Position numbers and translations under genes: made by a program. A DNA stretch of 64,000 nt from Isoetes taiwanensis (taxonomy: Eukaryota; Streptophyta; Lycopodiopsida; Isoetales; Isoetaceae), in the NCBI GenBank assembly GCA_021234155.1, contig JAJEKV010000013.1:1881565-1945564 (forward strand), given 5' to 3'. The notes beneath the pieces were generated by a model that saw nothing but the letters and a program-made list of their open reading frames with translations, was not told the DNA's origin and did no database searches. Positions 24,223-34,861 of this stretch are shown piece by piece (positions within the stretch are counted from its first letter, which is position 1; every line of letters starts with the position of its first letter).

Positions 24223-24622
24223 TGACATGGCACCCATCATTCCTAGTGCCATATCATTGCCATGTACCTTGTGTGCCACTATTCCACTCGAATAGCCACT
24301 CTGCACCAATGAAGCAAATTTAGACCACAACCTACATTGGCATTTCTAGCGTTTTCAACTTTTCAAGGCAAAAATGGAACCAATATGAGAAATAATGGGT
24401 AACAATGTGAGGTGTACCACTGACATGGCAAAACATGGTTAATGACATGGCAAAAGTGGCATGATGATGTGGTGAAGGGTATTTTTTGCAATCTCTATGA
24501 AATGAGTGGGGAAAATTAAAATTTGCAAAAGTAGATTCGATTTGGTTCAAAAAAACTCAAGATCGGGGAGGAGAGCTTATCAAAGTGCGATGCATCATGC
24601 ATGCTAACCGTGTCGAACCCTA

Positions 24623-26862
24623 GGTGGCATGTTTGAGCACCTGGGCATGTTGGAGCCTAGGTGGCATGTTTGAGCCTAGGTGGCATGTTGGAGCCCACAT
24701 GGTTTAGGCCACCTTGTTTGGCTTGGTGGCATATTTGAGCCAACCATGGCATGTTGGAGCCCCACGTGGCATGTTTGAGCCACCTTGGCATGTTGGAGCC
24801 AAGGTGGCATGTTGGAGCCCGCGTAGCATGTTTGAGCCACCTTGCCATGAGTCTAGGTGGCATGTTGGCGCCTAGGTGGCATGTTGGAGCCTAGGTGGCA
24901 TGTCAGAGCTTGCGTGGCATGTTTAAGCCACTTTGGCATATTTGAACCACCTTACCATGTTTGAGCCTAGGTGGCATGTTGGAGCCTATGTGGCACGTTT
25001 GAGCCACCTTGGCATGTTGGAGCCTAGGTGGCATGTTGTGAGCCACCTTGGCATGTTGGAGCCTAGGTGGCATGTTGTGAGCCACCTTGGCGTGTTGGAA
25101 CCTAGGTGGCATTTTGAGCTACCTTGGCATGTTGGAGCCTAGGTGGCATGTTGGAGCTTGCATGGCATGTTTGAGACACCTTGGCATGTTCGAGCCTAGG
25201 TGGCATGTTTGAGCCAACCTTGGCACGTTGGAGCCAAGGTGGCATGTTGTGAGCCACCTTGGCATGTTGGAGCCTAGATGGCATGTTGGAGCCCACCTGG
25301 CATGTTTGAGCCTAGGTGGCATGTTTGAGCCAACCTTGGCATGTTGGAGCCAAGGTGGCATGTTGTGAGCCACCTTGGCATGTTGGAACCTAGGTGGCAT
25401 GTTGGAGCCCGCCTGGCATGTTTGAGCTACCTTGGCATGTTGGAGCCTCGGTGGCATGTTGGAGCCTGCGTGGCATGTTTGAGCCACCTTGGCATGTTTG
25501 AGCCTAGGTGGCATGTTGGAGCCAACCTTGGCACGTTGGAGCCAAGGTGGCATGTTGGGGCCTAGGTGGCATGTTGGAGCCACCTTGGCATGTTGGAGCC
25601 TAGGTGGCATGTTGGAGCCCGCGTGGCATGTTTGAGCCACTTTGGCATGTTTGAACCACCTTGGCATATTTGAGCCTAGGTGGCATGTTGGAGCTTAGGT
25701 GGCACCTTTGAGCCATCTTGGCCTGTTGGAGCCTATGTGGCATGTTGTGAGCCACCTTGGCTTGTTGGAGCCTAGGTGGCATGTTGGAGCCCGCATGGCA
25801 TCTTTGAGCTACCTTGGCATGTTTGAGCCTAGGTGGCATGTTGGAGCCTAGATGACATGTTTGAGCTACCTTGGCATGTTGCAACCTAGGTGGCATGTTG
25901 GAGCCCATATGGCATGTTTGAGCCACCTTGGCATATTGGAGCCTAGGTGGCATGTTTAAGCCACCTTGGCATGTTGGAGTCCATGTGGCATATGTTAGAG
26001 TGGGTGTGGCATGTTTGAGTCCTTCATGAAATGCCTCATCTTGGAGCGCGCATGGCATGTTTGAGCCTAGCTGGCATGTTCGAACCCGCGTGGCATGTTT
26101 GAGCCTAGGTGGAATGTTGGAGCCTGCGTGGCATGTTTGATTCACCTTGGCATGTTTGAGCCACCTGGGCATGATGGAGCCTAGGTGGCATGTTGGAGCC
26201 TACGTGGCATGTTTGAGCCACCTTGGCATGTTGGAGCTCGCCCAGCGCGTTTGAGCCACCTTGGCATGTTTGATTCTAGGTGGCATGTTGGAGTCGAGGT
26301 GGCATGTTTGAGCATCTTGGCATGTTGGATAGGTGGCACGTTAGAGCCTAGGTGGCATGTTTTAGCCACCTTGGCACGTTGGAGCCTAAGTGGCATGTTG
26401 GAGTCTAGGTGGCATGTTCGAGCCCACGTGGCATATGTTGAAGCCTAGGTGGCATGTTGGAGCCGCCTTGGCATGTTGGAGCCTAGGTGGCATGTTTGAG
26501 GCACCTTGGCATGTTGGATCCCGCATGGCATGTTTGATCCACCTTGGCATGTTTGGGCTTAGGTGGCATGTTGGGCTTTCGCATGGCATGTTGGAGCCTA
26601 GGTGGCATGTTTGAGCCATCGTGGCATGTTTGAACCTAGGTGCCATGTTGGAGCAACCTTGGCATGCTTGAGCCACCTTGGCATGTCCGGGCCTAGGTGT
26701 CATGTTTGAGCCACCTTGGCATGTTTGAGTCACCTTGGCATGTTGGAGTCTAGGTGGCATGTTTGAGCCACTTTGGCATATTGAAGCCTAGTTGCCATGT
26801 TGGAGCCATCTTGGCATGTTTGAGCCACCTTGCATGTTGGAGCCTAGGTAGCATGTTTGAAG
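24623..26862. repeat. 2.2 kb minisatellite, 19-bp unit with variable core
   Basis: About 115-120 units follow TTKGAGCCNNNNTGGCATG. The flanking 15 bases are well kept while the four-base core varies: TAGG, ACCT, AAGG, CGCG, TGCG, CGCA, CACC, TACG and others. Units often alternate TTGG..TAGG.. with TTTG..ACCT.., giving a 38-bp higher-order period. GCC and GGC around the core make each unit an imperfect dyad, and the ACCT and AAGG cores are reverse complements in the same frame. Open frames on both strands (up to 190 codons of QHAKVAQTCH-like repeats) follow from the stop-poor repeat and are not genes. Confidence 0.95.
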
Positions 26863-27232
26863 TCAAATGCTAGTGAAGAGTGTCAAGCATATATAACTCT
26901 TGTATGCTGCCATTTTGTGGCAGTAATGGCATGTGGACAACTTGATCATACACGGATTCTTAGAAAACCTTAAAAAACCACACCTCAAAAAAACACCACC
27001 TTAAAAAAAACATCTCTTCAAAAAACCATACTGCCTGCGAAAACAACACATCCTTAAATAAGAGACTACACCTCCTTAAGAAACCACCCATTCTTTAAAA
27101 ACAAAACTACATATCCTTAAGAAAAACTACACCATATCCTTGGAAAACCACACCCCCATATAACTACGTGTAGGTTTTTTTCAAATCTTCAAAAAAACAA
27201 CTCGTATTTTGTTTTTACTGTTGTTTTCAGCC

Positions 27233-27455
27233 GTGGACCAAATGTTGGGGTGTGCTCATCAGGTCTAATCAACTGAGCATAGCGTGTCCGAATCTGATCA
27301 TATGCTGGGCAGCTCTGGAAAGTGTGACACTCATCCTCAACAGCTCCCGTCTGGCAGCACTGACAAACCCTATCCTGACGTGGCTCCCCAATCCATCGAC
27401 CTGTCTCAATCCGGAGATGGTGGGCACCTGTGCGAATGGAGGCGATATAGGAAAC
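27233..27455 (-). pseudogene. LINE ORF2 C-terminal zinc-knuckle fragment (right half of split copy)
   Basis: On the - strand this encodes RTGAHHLRIETGRWIG, CQCCQTGAVEDECH and FQSCPAY, almost the same as 57640-57870. It is the cysteine/histidine motif near the C-terminus of the window's LINE ORF2. In LINE order it follows directly on the piece ending near 21385. It is truncated at about 27455. Confidence 0.7.
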
Positions 27456-28139
27456 CCCAAATAAAAGATCTTTTACATGCAAACTCTAATAATGACAAGT
27501 GGCCTACATGCATGCTACTAAAAGAATAGCATTTTCCTTACGTAGATAAGTATCATATGGTAGGCATTAAATATGAAATGGATGCCATACGGTGCATTAG
27601 ATTAAGAATTTTATTGAGCCATAAGTAAACCCATACTACAATATGTCTGTGCACATTTAATTCAATATTTAATCCCTTGTTAGAATCAAATATGTTCATT
27701 CCACGCCTTAAAATCATATTTTTCATATATATTATTTCTAGCCCAGAATATTTCCATTAATATATATTTTTTCTAGACCAGAATATTTCCAAATCAACCA
27801 TTTAACAATGTACGAGGTTATGCAATACTGGCGAATGCTCAAAAAAGTAATGGCGCATCGATAATTAAAAAAAAAAAAAAAAAAAACCCAGCCTGAACTA
27901 GCATACGCTAGACCAGCATCTACCTCGGTCAATCCCTTGGTAGTTTTATCATCCTAATATCTAAACTGAACAAGCCAGTCTAGACTAGTACCTCTTTCTC
28001 CAAAGCCTAAGTAATATGAAGACCATTGATCAATGACTAAAAATTAAAGCATATGCAATATGAGTCTGAAATTCTTTTCCATATATTTAGTCGCATTGAG
28101 CGAGAAAAAGAAGAATTCCATCTTTTAGACCTTTATCAA
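27456..28139. other. Non-coding stretch with A-run
   Basis: A run of about 20 A at 27866-27885 may be a retroposon tail, but no target duplication was found. TCTAG(C/A)CCAGAATATTTCC occurs twice (about 27737 and 27772). No gene recognised. Confidence 0.45.
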
Positions 28140-29285
28140 CGTATTCAACTACCACCCATTGGGATGCGCTTATCGGGGTTCGCGAGGTCTAAGCGGGTTG
28201 GAAAGCACTATATGCCATGCTTGAACAATGACCACAAAGGCGAGTTGTATGCCTAGGGTCTGATCACATTTGTTTGGGCCTTGGTTGAGCCGGTCCTTTT
28301 GTATGGGGCGGAAGTGTGGGGTCCGGTGATATCCCTCAAACACTGAATGACCTCGGAAGGTGTGCGAGAAGGCCTTTTTGCCGCATCAGGGGGGGGTGAA
28401 GTCCACGTTCGTTACCGAGATCCTACTCCAGAGACGGGCTTTCTACCCTCCAGCCGCCGCATTGGCGCCATATCGTTTACTTCCAAAAGGTGGTCGCTAT
28501 GGCTGATGCACGCTTGCCCCACCTTTGCCTTAAGCCCACGGCGATGGGGCCCCAACGCTGAAATCTCTTTGGAAAGACAAGCAAGCTCGGTGGTTCTCCG
28601 GCCCGGGGTGTGCAGGCAAGCGCCCGTGTCGGGACAAAGAAAGATCGCAGGCACTTAAACTATACCGGATGCCACTTTCCCGCAGAAGCTACGGGATGCG
28701 GAGGCTCGGCGTATGTTAAGGCGGCACACTATCGTGACAAAGTCAATCCTAGGCTCACAAGAGGCCCACACCGATTTTGTACACCCGGCTACCCATGAAG
28801 GCGCAGACTTATAGCTTCCATTCGTGCGGGGGCACATCGCCTCGCATTGGCGAGGCGTTGGGCGGGAAGCACGAGCAAAGGCTTTGCCAGAATGTTGCCA
28901 CCGTGGCGATTGAGGATGAATGTCATGCCCTCGAGATCACGCCCGGCATTTGCCCATATCGAAGGCGATATGTTCGATTGCTAGTGCACGCCGGCCCGTT
29001 GCATCGGTTATTGACTACGGCGTCGATTGGGTTTGTTGGGGTCGTACCTCGGAGGTTATGGATGCACGAAGCTCGTTTGTGTCCTACGGGGACGGTATTG
29101 AAAATGTCCTATGCAATTGTGCGGTGTGCGGCATGCTTATTACTGCTAAGGTTTTTCACTTTCGAAAACCTTTGGTGGGGGTTTTAAATCGTCAAGTAAT
29201 ATGCTTTGGCGCTCTCTTTTTGTTTGGGTCCCATAGGCCAATTGGTCTCCGTGGACGCTAAAAAACCTATTCTATTCTATTCTAT
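28140..29285 (+). mobile_element. 5'-truncated LINE copy, + strand
   Basis: Starts within the RT C-terminal region. GTTTGGGCCTTGGTTGAGCC corresponds to the FGALVEP frame of 53774-54175. It continues through the zinc motif (LCQNVATVAIEDECH near 28895-28925) to the shared 3' end GGGTCCCATAGGCCAATTGG and a (ATTCT)n tail at about 29264-29282. Frameshifts break the ORF, so it is inactive. Confidence 0.8.
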
Positions 29286-29290
29286 ATCAT

Positions 29291-32200
29291 ACCTTGAATC
29301 ATATCATATCTTTAAAGAAGAAAATAGATCCTTTAACCCAAATATCTTCTATCATATTTCATGTTTTGAAATTCAGAAGTACAAAAGCACTCTAGAAATA
29401 AAAGTTGACATAAATAACCAGTTTTTAAATCTGTTTTTGTCCTTTAGATGAATTGCTGACACCAAGCTTGTTTCTCAGCTACAGCTATAGTCTCTTCCAA
29501 ATCTCCATCATTCTTGAAGCCTAGTCCAACTACAAAAGCAAAAGGAACAATGGGAAGAAAATCCCGTACCTGCAGCCAATCAGTACCCTGTTAGCGTAAA
29601 AACGGTATCAGGGCAAGGGCTAAAGGTACATTGGGATTTTCAGCTCTTCGCTGATTACCCATTGTGCCTCTTGCCCTGCCAGTTAGAAAAGTCTAAAAGA
29701 ATGAACGGAGAATAAAATGCAACTGCATAGACATCTGTCAGCCATTAATGCACACATTTTACATGAGATTTAGAACACGGTTTTGATCAGAATAGAATAA
29801 GAATGTAATATATATGTGTGTTTTGTTCAAAACTGAAACAATAGCATTTGGTAGAGTATAATCGAAAAAGCAACATGCAATAGGCATTTCCAAATGCCAT
29901 ACCTATTTGCAGATCTGCTAAACCACAATTTGCATGTGGTACATTTAAAATATAAGGTCATAAGCTTTACCATGTATGAGATCCAGCAAATTATTATGCT
30001 ACTGGAATAAACCTTTAGACAGTAGAGAATCAAAGCTTTCTAGAAAAAGAAAAATCATATTGTTCATAAGAACCTGTTGTTTGGATTCGTCCACATTTTT
30101 AGTGCCGATTTTGAGGAAATGCAGGTGCAGTATCTGCCTCCTCCAGGCATTTCGTTTCGTATTTCTGCTACAGAACTTAGGTGTGTAACCTTTCCAAATG
30201 AAGATGAAAAGTTGCTCATGTGAACACAACTCTTGCTTTGAACAAAAAGAAATAGCACCATCAATCTCTTTCAGGTGTCTTCAGATAAATAAGAATAAGC
30301 ATCAGATCTATCCTTGTATATTGCTGGAATAATGTAGCTTATCCTTAGAGCTCTGCTACCAAATCGATGCTTTACTAATCAAAGCTGGATGGATAAGAAA
30401 CCTGTGCTGAAGCAACCAACTCACAATTTGAAGGGATAGCAGTAAAGCCAGGGTAACACATATTAGCAGATTCGGATACCCAAAGTAGAGACCCCTATTT
30501 GATCGCCACTTTGCTGCATGTGCTTAACGGATCCATGCATTGCATGCGCTTAATGGATCAATGTGCTCCAGAAGTTCTGTTTTGGAGCTCTACTAACATC
30601 TGCTGGATCCTCCAAATATTTCGAAATGAAGCTCAGCCGTAAATATTATATGGAAAGTCCATTAGGCTTCCACATGGCCCTCCAGGCATTTTGAAATGTA
30701 GCTCTGCTATAGATTCATCTGCTGAATCCATCGAATCTTCTTCTTAGATCTTTAAATAGTGCCGAGAGATTATGTTCAAGCCTGCTTAGCTCTACATCTG
30801 AAGATGTGAAAATATGGAGCTGGGCTTAGAAAATTAAGGCGCATTCGATTATCGACTCCCAGAACAGAGCATTACCATATCTTGTATTTCCATAGCTGGC
30901 ATTCAGAGGTAGCCGCTCACAAGCATGCATATTAGGGCAACCCAAAAAGCCCTAAATGTTAGTCCTCTAATAAACATTGGATACATGTATAATATGGATT
31001 TTTAGTAACTTCATATGGGACCATTGCCCTTGCAATTCTTGAAAATTGAGCCCTTGAAGATTATGTGTTGAGCTCTAATAAGCAAATGCCTAACAGAATT
31101 GCATCGTTCCAACATTTCCTAATGGTAAATGTGCAACAAATGTAATAAATGAAATGGCCATATTTAGGCCTTCATGGTATATGACACGGTTTACAACATC
31201 ATAATTGCACACCCTACATCATTGCCATGCCTCCTAATGGATTTTTGCCTGAGAAATGGCTACAAGATTAGCATGCCTTGCTCAGTTGCACATTTGCACA
31301 GCCAACAAACTTGTCGTATTTGCAATTAAAAAAAAAAAAATCTATCTATCTTTCAGTCATTGCCACTAGGCAACTACTAAGGCATCATGTAGCAAACGTG
31401 TAGGAAAATCCAACATGTAGAAACTCCAACATGTGGCATGCATAAAAGAAAAAAAAAAAAAAAAAAAACAACTAGCAGAAACGCAGGGTTGAAAAAATGA
31501 AGAAAAACTGTTAAAGTAGTTTTGGTATTTGAGGCAAAATTGAAAATTAATGATGTAAGACAATCTCATATGTAGTGTTGAGTGCTAGATGTAAATTGAT
31601 TATTGGTTTGTTATGTACTATGGTTCACCTTTAATAACCTTCATTGTGAATATTTGACAAATAGAGGTATAAGAAAAGATGTTAGCCTTTTCTCCTTCTT
31701 AAGAATGTAATGATAAATGATCAACCATATTTATTAATCTCCCACTTTCATGAGAAAGAATGCATGACGTCCAAGCATGACGTTCAAGCATGCTTCAAAT
31801 AGGTTGTAATGATTTCTTGATGCAATATTTGAGATCCTTCTAGAACCAACCAATCAACAATTTCTCCATGTATAGGATTAGTTGGAACTAGCAACACCTA
31901 TTGTATTAGAAGGAAATCCTTTATTATTTCGATTCTTGCTTGTTATGATAAGTCAAATCAAAGGTTTGAATCCTGGTAATAATGACTCCCTTATAATCAT
32001 CATGTCTCCCTTACAATCATCATGTCGATCTAAAACAAGATTCTTATAGTCACCTCATAGCCTCCTTTGTTTTTTGGAAAAGGACTTTGAGATACTTCAT
32101 GGCAATGTGTCTCGTAGCATAAAGCTACAATTTGGGCATGGACATAGGTCCACATTATATTCAACAAAACTTGGACTTAAAGATTTAATAGATAGTGCTT

Positions 32201-34300
32201 TAAGGATGCTATTATAAGATTATATGCATTCTTTAACTCTTCTTGATTTTGCAAATTTTTATAAATTTTAATTACGTAAGTTTGTCTTTAAATTAAATGT
32301 ATAACGGCTTTTCTAAACTAATTTTACTAGAGGACTTAGACATTTCAATATAGGATTTCAATTTTCAGTGATTTAATAAGTTTACAATTTGGCAATCAGG
32401 ATAATCTGTGAATGAAACGTGATGGTTTGATAAGCAATTGATTTAAAATTATTATAAGGATTTTATAACTTATAAACTCTTAGCACTCTTAAAGGTATTC
32501 TAAGTAAAGTTTTAGATTGAAGTTAATTAAACAATAAATTTTATTTTTTAGTAACAATATTTTGGATATTTTATTATTGATGAAATAAACTACATTGAAA
32601 ATTAATCAATAATAAACTATTCAATTTATTATGTTTAAAACATATGTAACCATCTAATTAATTACAACCTAAAATATCCTTTAAATATTTTGACAAGATA
32701 ACATTTTATGCATATCTTTTTCTTAATGAATACTTTATTCTAAATAGATTGAAATGAAAATTTGTTTACAAATTAATTTTATGCTCTAGTAACCATTATA
32801 GTTTTTATTAAGATAACACGATAAAATAGTTAAAATCAATAAGAGTTAAAAAAAGATACTTATCTAAACATATATAATCATTGTAGGAAAATTCGATTCT
32901 TTTATTCTTTCCTATACAAATGACACTTTGGCACAATTTGGTGAACTCGATTCCGTTTCTAATGCGATGGTGTCTTCATCTGATGAAAGCCTCGGGATTC
33001 GAGTCGAGATTGCTTTCCTTTCAAGGCAAGTAACGAAGAATTTCCTGATGATTAGCGCCAAATGTGTTCTGGTGTCTCAATCTGGTGAGTCGGGAAGCTG
33101 CATCGTCGAATGCCATCGCTAGAATGCCATCGCTAGATGTATTGCTGGAATGCATTCGCCTCTATTTGTGTCCCATGGCAGCTGATTTTGAACAGGACTG
33201 ACGTTCTTGAATTATTGAGTTGTTCTAAGTTATTGCTTTTTTTGGGATGCCACGGAAGAAATAGCTATTGTCATTTGTCTGTGTGGCTATCAAAAGATGA
33301 TTTTGAGCAACCTGCCGCTCTTGCTCTATTCGTGTGCGGCAAGTTTCTTTGCTTTATTCATATGGATGATATGTCGAATTTTCTTGATGCAAATTCCCTT
33401 CTTCCCATTCCGCCTGTCGCCAAGAACCCCCTTCTTCGAGCAGTCCGGCCTTGCAGATCCCTGCTCGGGATAAACCGGCTGTTCTAATAGGCTTGGTGAA
33501 AGCATACAACTTCCGGCAATATGGCTATGAAAACACAGAGGAAATGAAGAGTAAAAAAACATCATCTACATTCTTCTCAAGGTTTGTGTCACCAGTGGCT
33601 TGAGCAGCTCCACGCATTTAGATACATTCGTGCTTGGTTTATAAGCAAAAGCGTGAAGTTAATTACCTAGATCCATCAATCATTATGCTCACATAAGCCA
33701 ACTTGCACACAGTATGTGATTACATCAAAAATTGGTTAGAGGCCATGCCACAACCCAAAGATGTCTACAGGAAGTCAGGGTTTTCCGCTGGCTAGCCTTA
33801 GTCCTGCCAATGCTTCCACAAAATCTAAAGTTACCCTTGTTTGCTGGGTTTGTGTGTTTTTGCCCCAAGCCTACCCTCTTTTTGAAAAAGATGATGTTTG
33901 GAATAGATCAAAGAGAAAGCCGCCATAGCCAAGAGCAAACTCACGGAGACCGGGATATAATATGAATCTTGAATCTTGTAAATCTATAGCCGGAGGTGGA
34001 AGCAATCGCCAAGGATAATTTCCATTTGTTCGCAATGCTTGTCGGAATGGTTAGGGCTGCGACCCACCAAAGAAATTCTGCGAGGTTTTCTATTTTTCAC
34101 CGATTTATAAATTAGATTCTAACGATTGAGATGGAAAAAAAAAGTTGATCTAATGGCATGACACATGACAAAAAAAATCGGTCACCTCGGGTTGGTCATG
34201 GCGGGTTGACAACATGGCCCTCAATGGACAGATTACAAATTCAGGAAGTTGAATGTTTTTAGTTGTTGCAATTTGGATTGGTTTCACCAACAAATTTTAC
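29291..34300. other. Non-coding stretch with AT-rich core
   Basis: No gene recognised. A-runs at 31329 and 31451 lack detectable target duplications. From about 31560 to 32890 the sequence is extremely AT-rich. A change to ordinary composition at about 32900 brings two open + frames (32928-33122 and 33137-33487). These look somewhat protein-like (for example FVCGKFLCFIHMDDM), but I cannot place them in a family. Confidence 0.45.
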
Positions 34301-34346
34301 GTATATAGGAAAGCCCCCTCGCGCGAAGCAAGCCCTCTTGAACAGC

Positions 34347-34594
34347 AGGAAAGCCCACTAAATGGGCTTTCCTATCGATGAAACAAGGAACGTTCAATTC
34401 TTGAATCAGAATGCAAGTAAAGATCAGCCAGAATGCAGGTAAATCAGCGGAATGCAGGGTAATCTTGCCAGAATGCAAGTAAACAAAGGATTTTCCGGAA
34501 TGTTAAAACAGGAATCGCATTGATGAACCCAGGATTCTTGATTTGAAACTTGCCAAATGGCATGATCTGATTACAGGGGCAAGAATTGAACGTA
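34347..34594. repeat. Hairpin-rich segment with short tandem repeats
   Basis: AGGAAAGCCCA / TGGGCTTTCCT (34347-34373) is a perfect 11-bp stem with a 5-base loop. ACGTTCAATTCTTG at about 34389-34402 and its reverse complement near 34579-34592 form the base of a ~200-base foldback. Four copies of a ~20-base GAATGCA(A/G)G-containing repeat (34409-34482) lie between them. This could be a foldback MITE or a small-RNA precursor, and there is no direct evidence of either. Confidence 0.5.
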
Positions 34595-34861
34595 CCTGGT
34601 TTATTGATCCTAGAACCTAGGCACTGCATTTGAAATGTGAACTTTAAAAAGCACTCTACCTATTCACAGAATTTCAGGGGAAGTTCTATTAACATACTTC
34701 TTTCGTTAAGGCGAATTCAAAACTTAAACAGCAGCGTATCTGGGGACCAAACTGCAAGCGTAACAGTTATAGACCAAACTGCAAGCAGGATTAGAGACAA
34801 AATGTTTCAAGAGAATCATTTCCTACACACAAAAAAACCAACTGAATTATCAAAACAAAGA

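Larger units (their letters stand above)
21385..27232. mobile_element. Inserted block with inverted repeat-rich ends, interrupting a LINE
   Basis: The block sits between two consecutive pieces of one LINE copy. Its left margin (about 21405-21665) is full of TGCGTAGTTTTT, GTGTGGTTT and GTGTAGTTTT. Its right margin (about 26965-27185) holds the complementary AAAAACCACAC, AAAAACTACACC and AAAACTACAT. The margins are thus inverted relative to one another, as in DNA transposons with long or repetitive terminal inverted repeats. No transposase was seen inside. Exact ends and target duplication could not be fixed by eye. Confidence 0.5.

Noticed and set aside
24657-26760. Long open frames on both strands (up to 190 codons) through the minisatellite
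   Set aside because: They follow from a stop-poor 19-bp repeat and exist on both strands and in several frames. The peptides are just repeat translations.
24623-26862. CRISPR-like array
   Set aside because: The unit is 19 bp with only a 4-base variable core, there are no unique spacers of 25-40 bp and no cas genes, and the DNA is eukaryotic.
27866-27885. SINE tail at the A-run
   Set aside because: No target duplication or Pol III boxes could be found around it. The same holds for the A-runs at 31329 and 31451.
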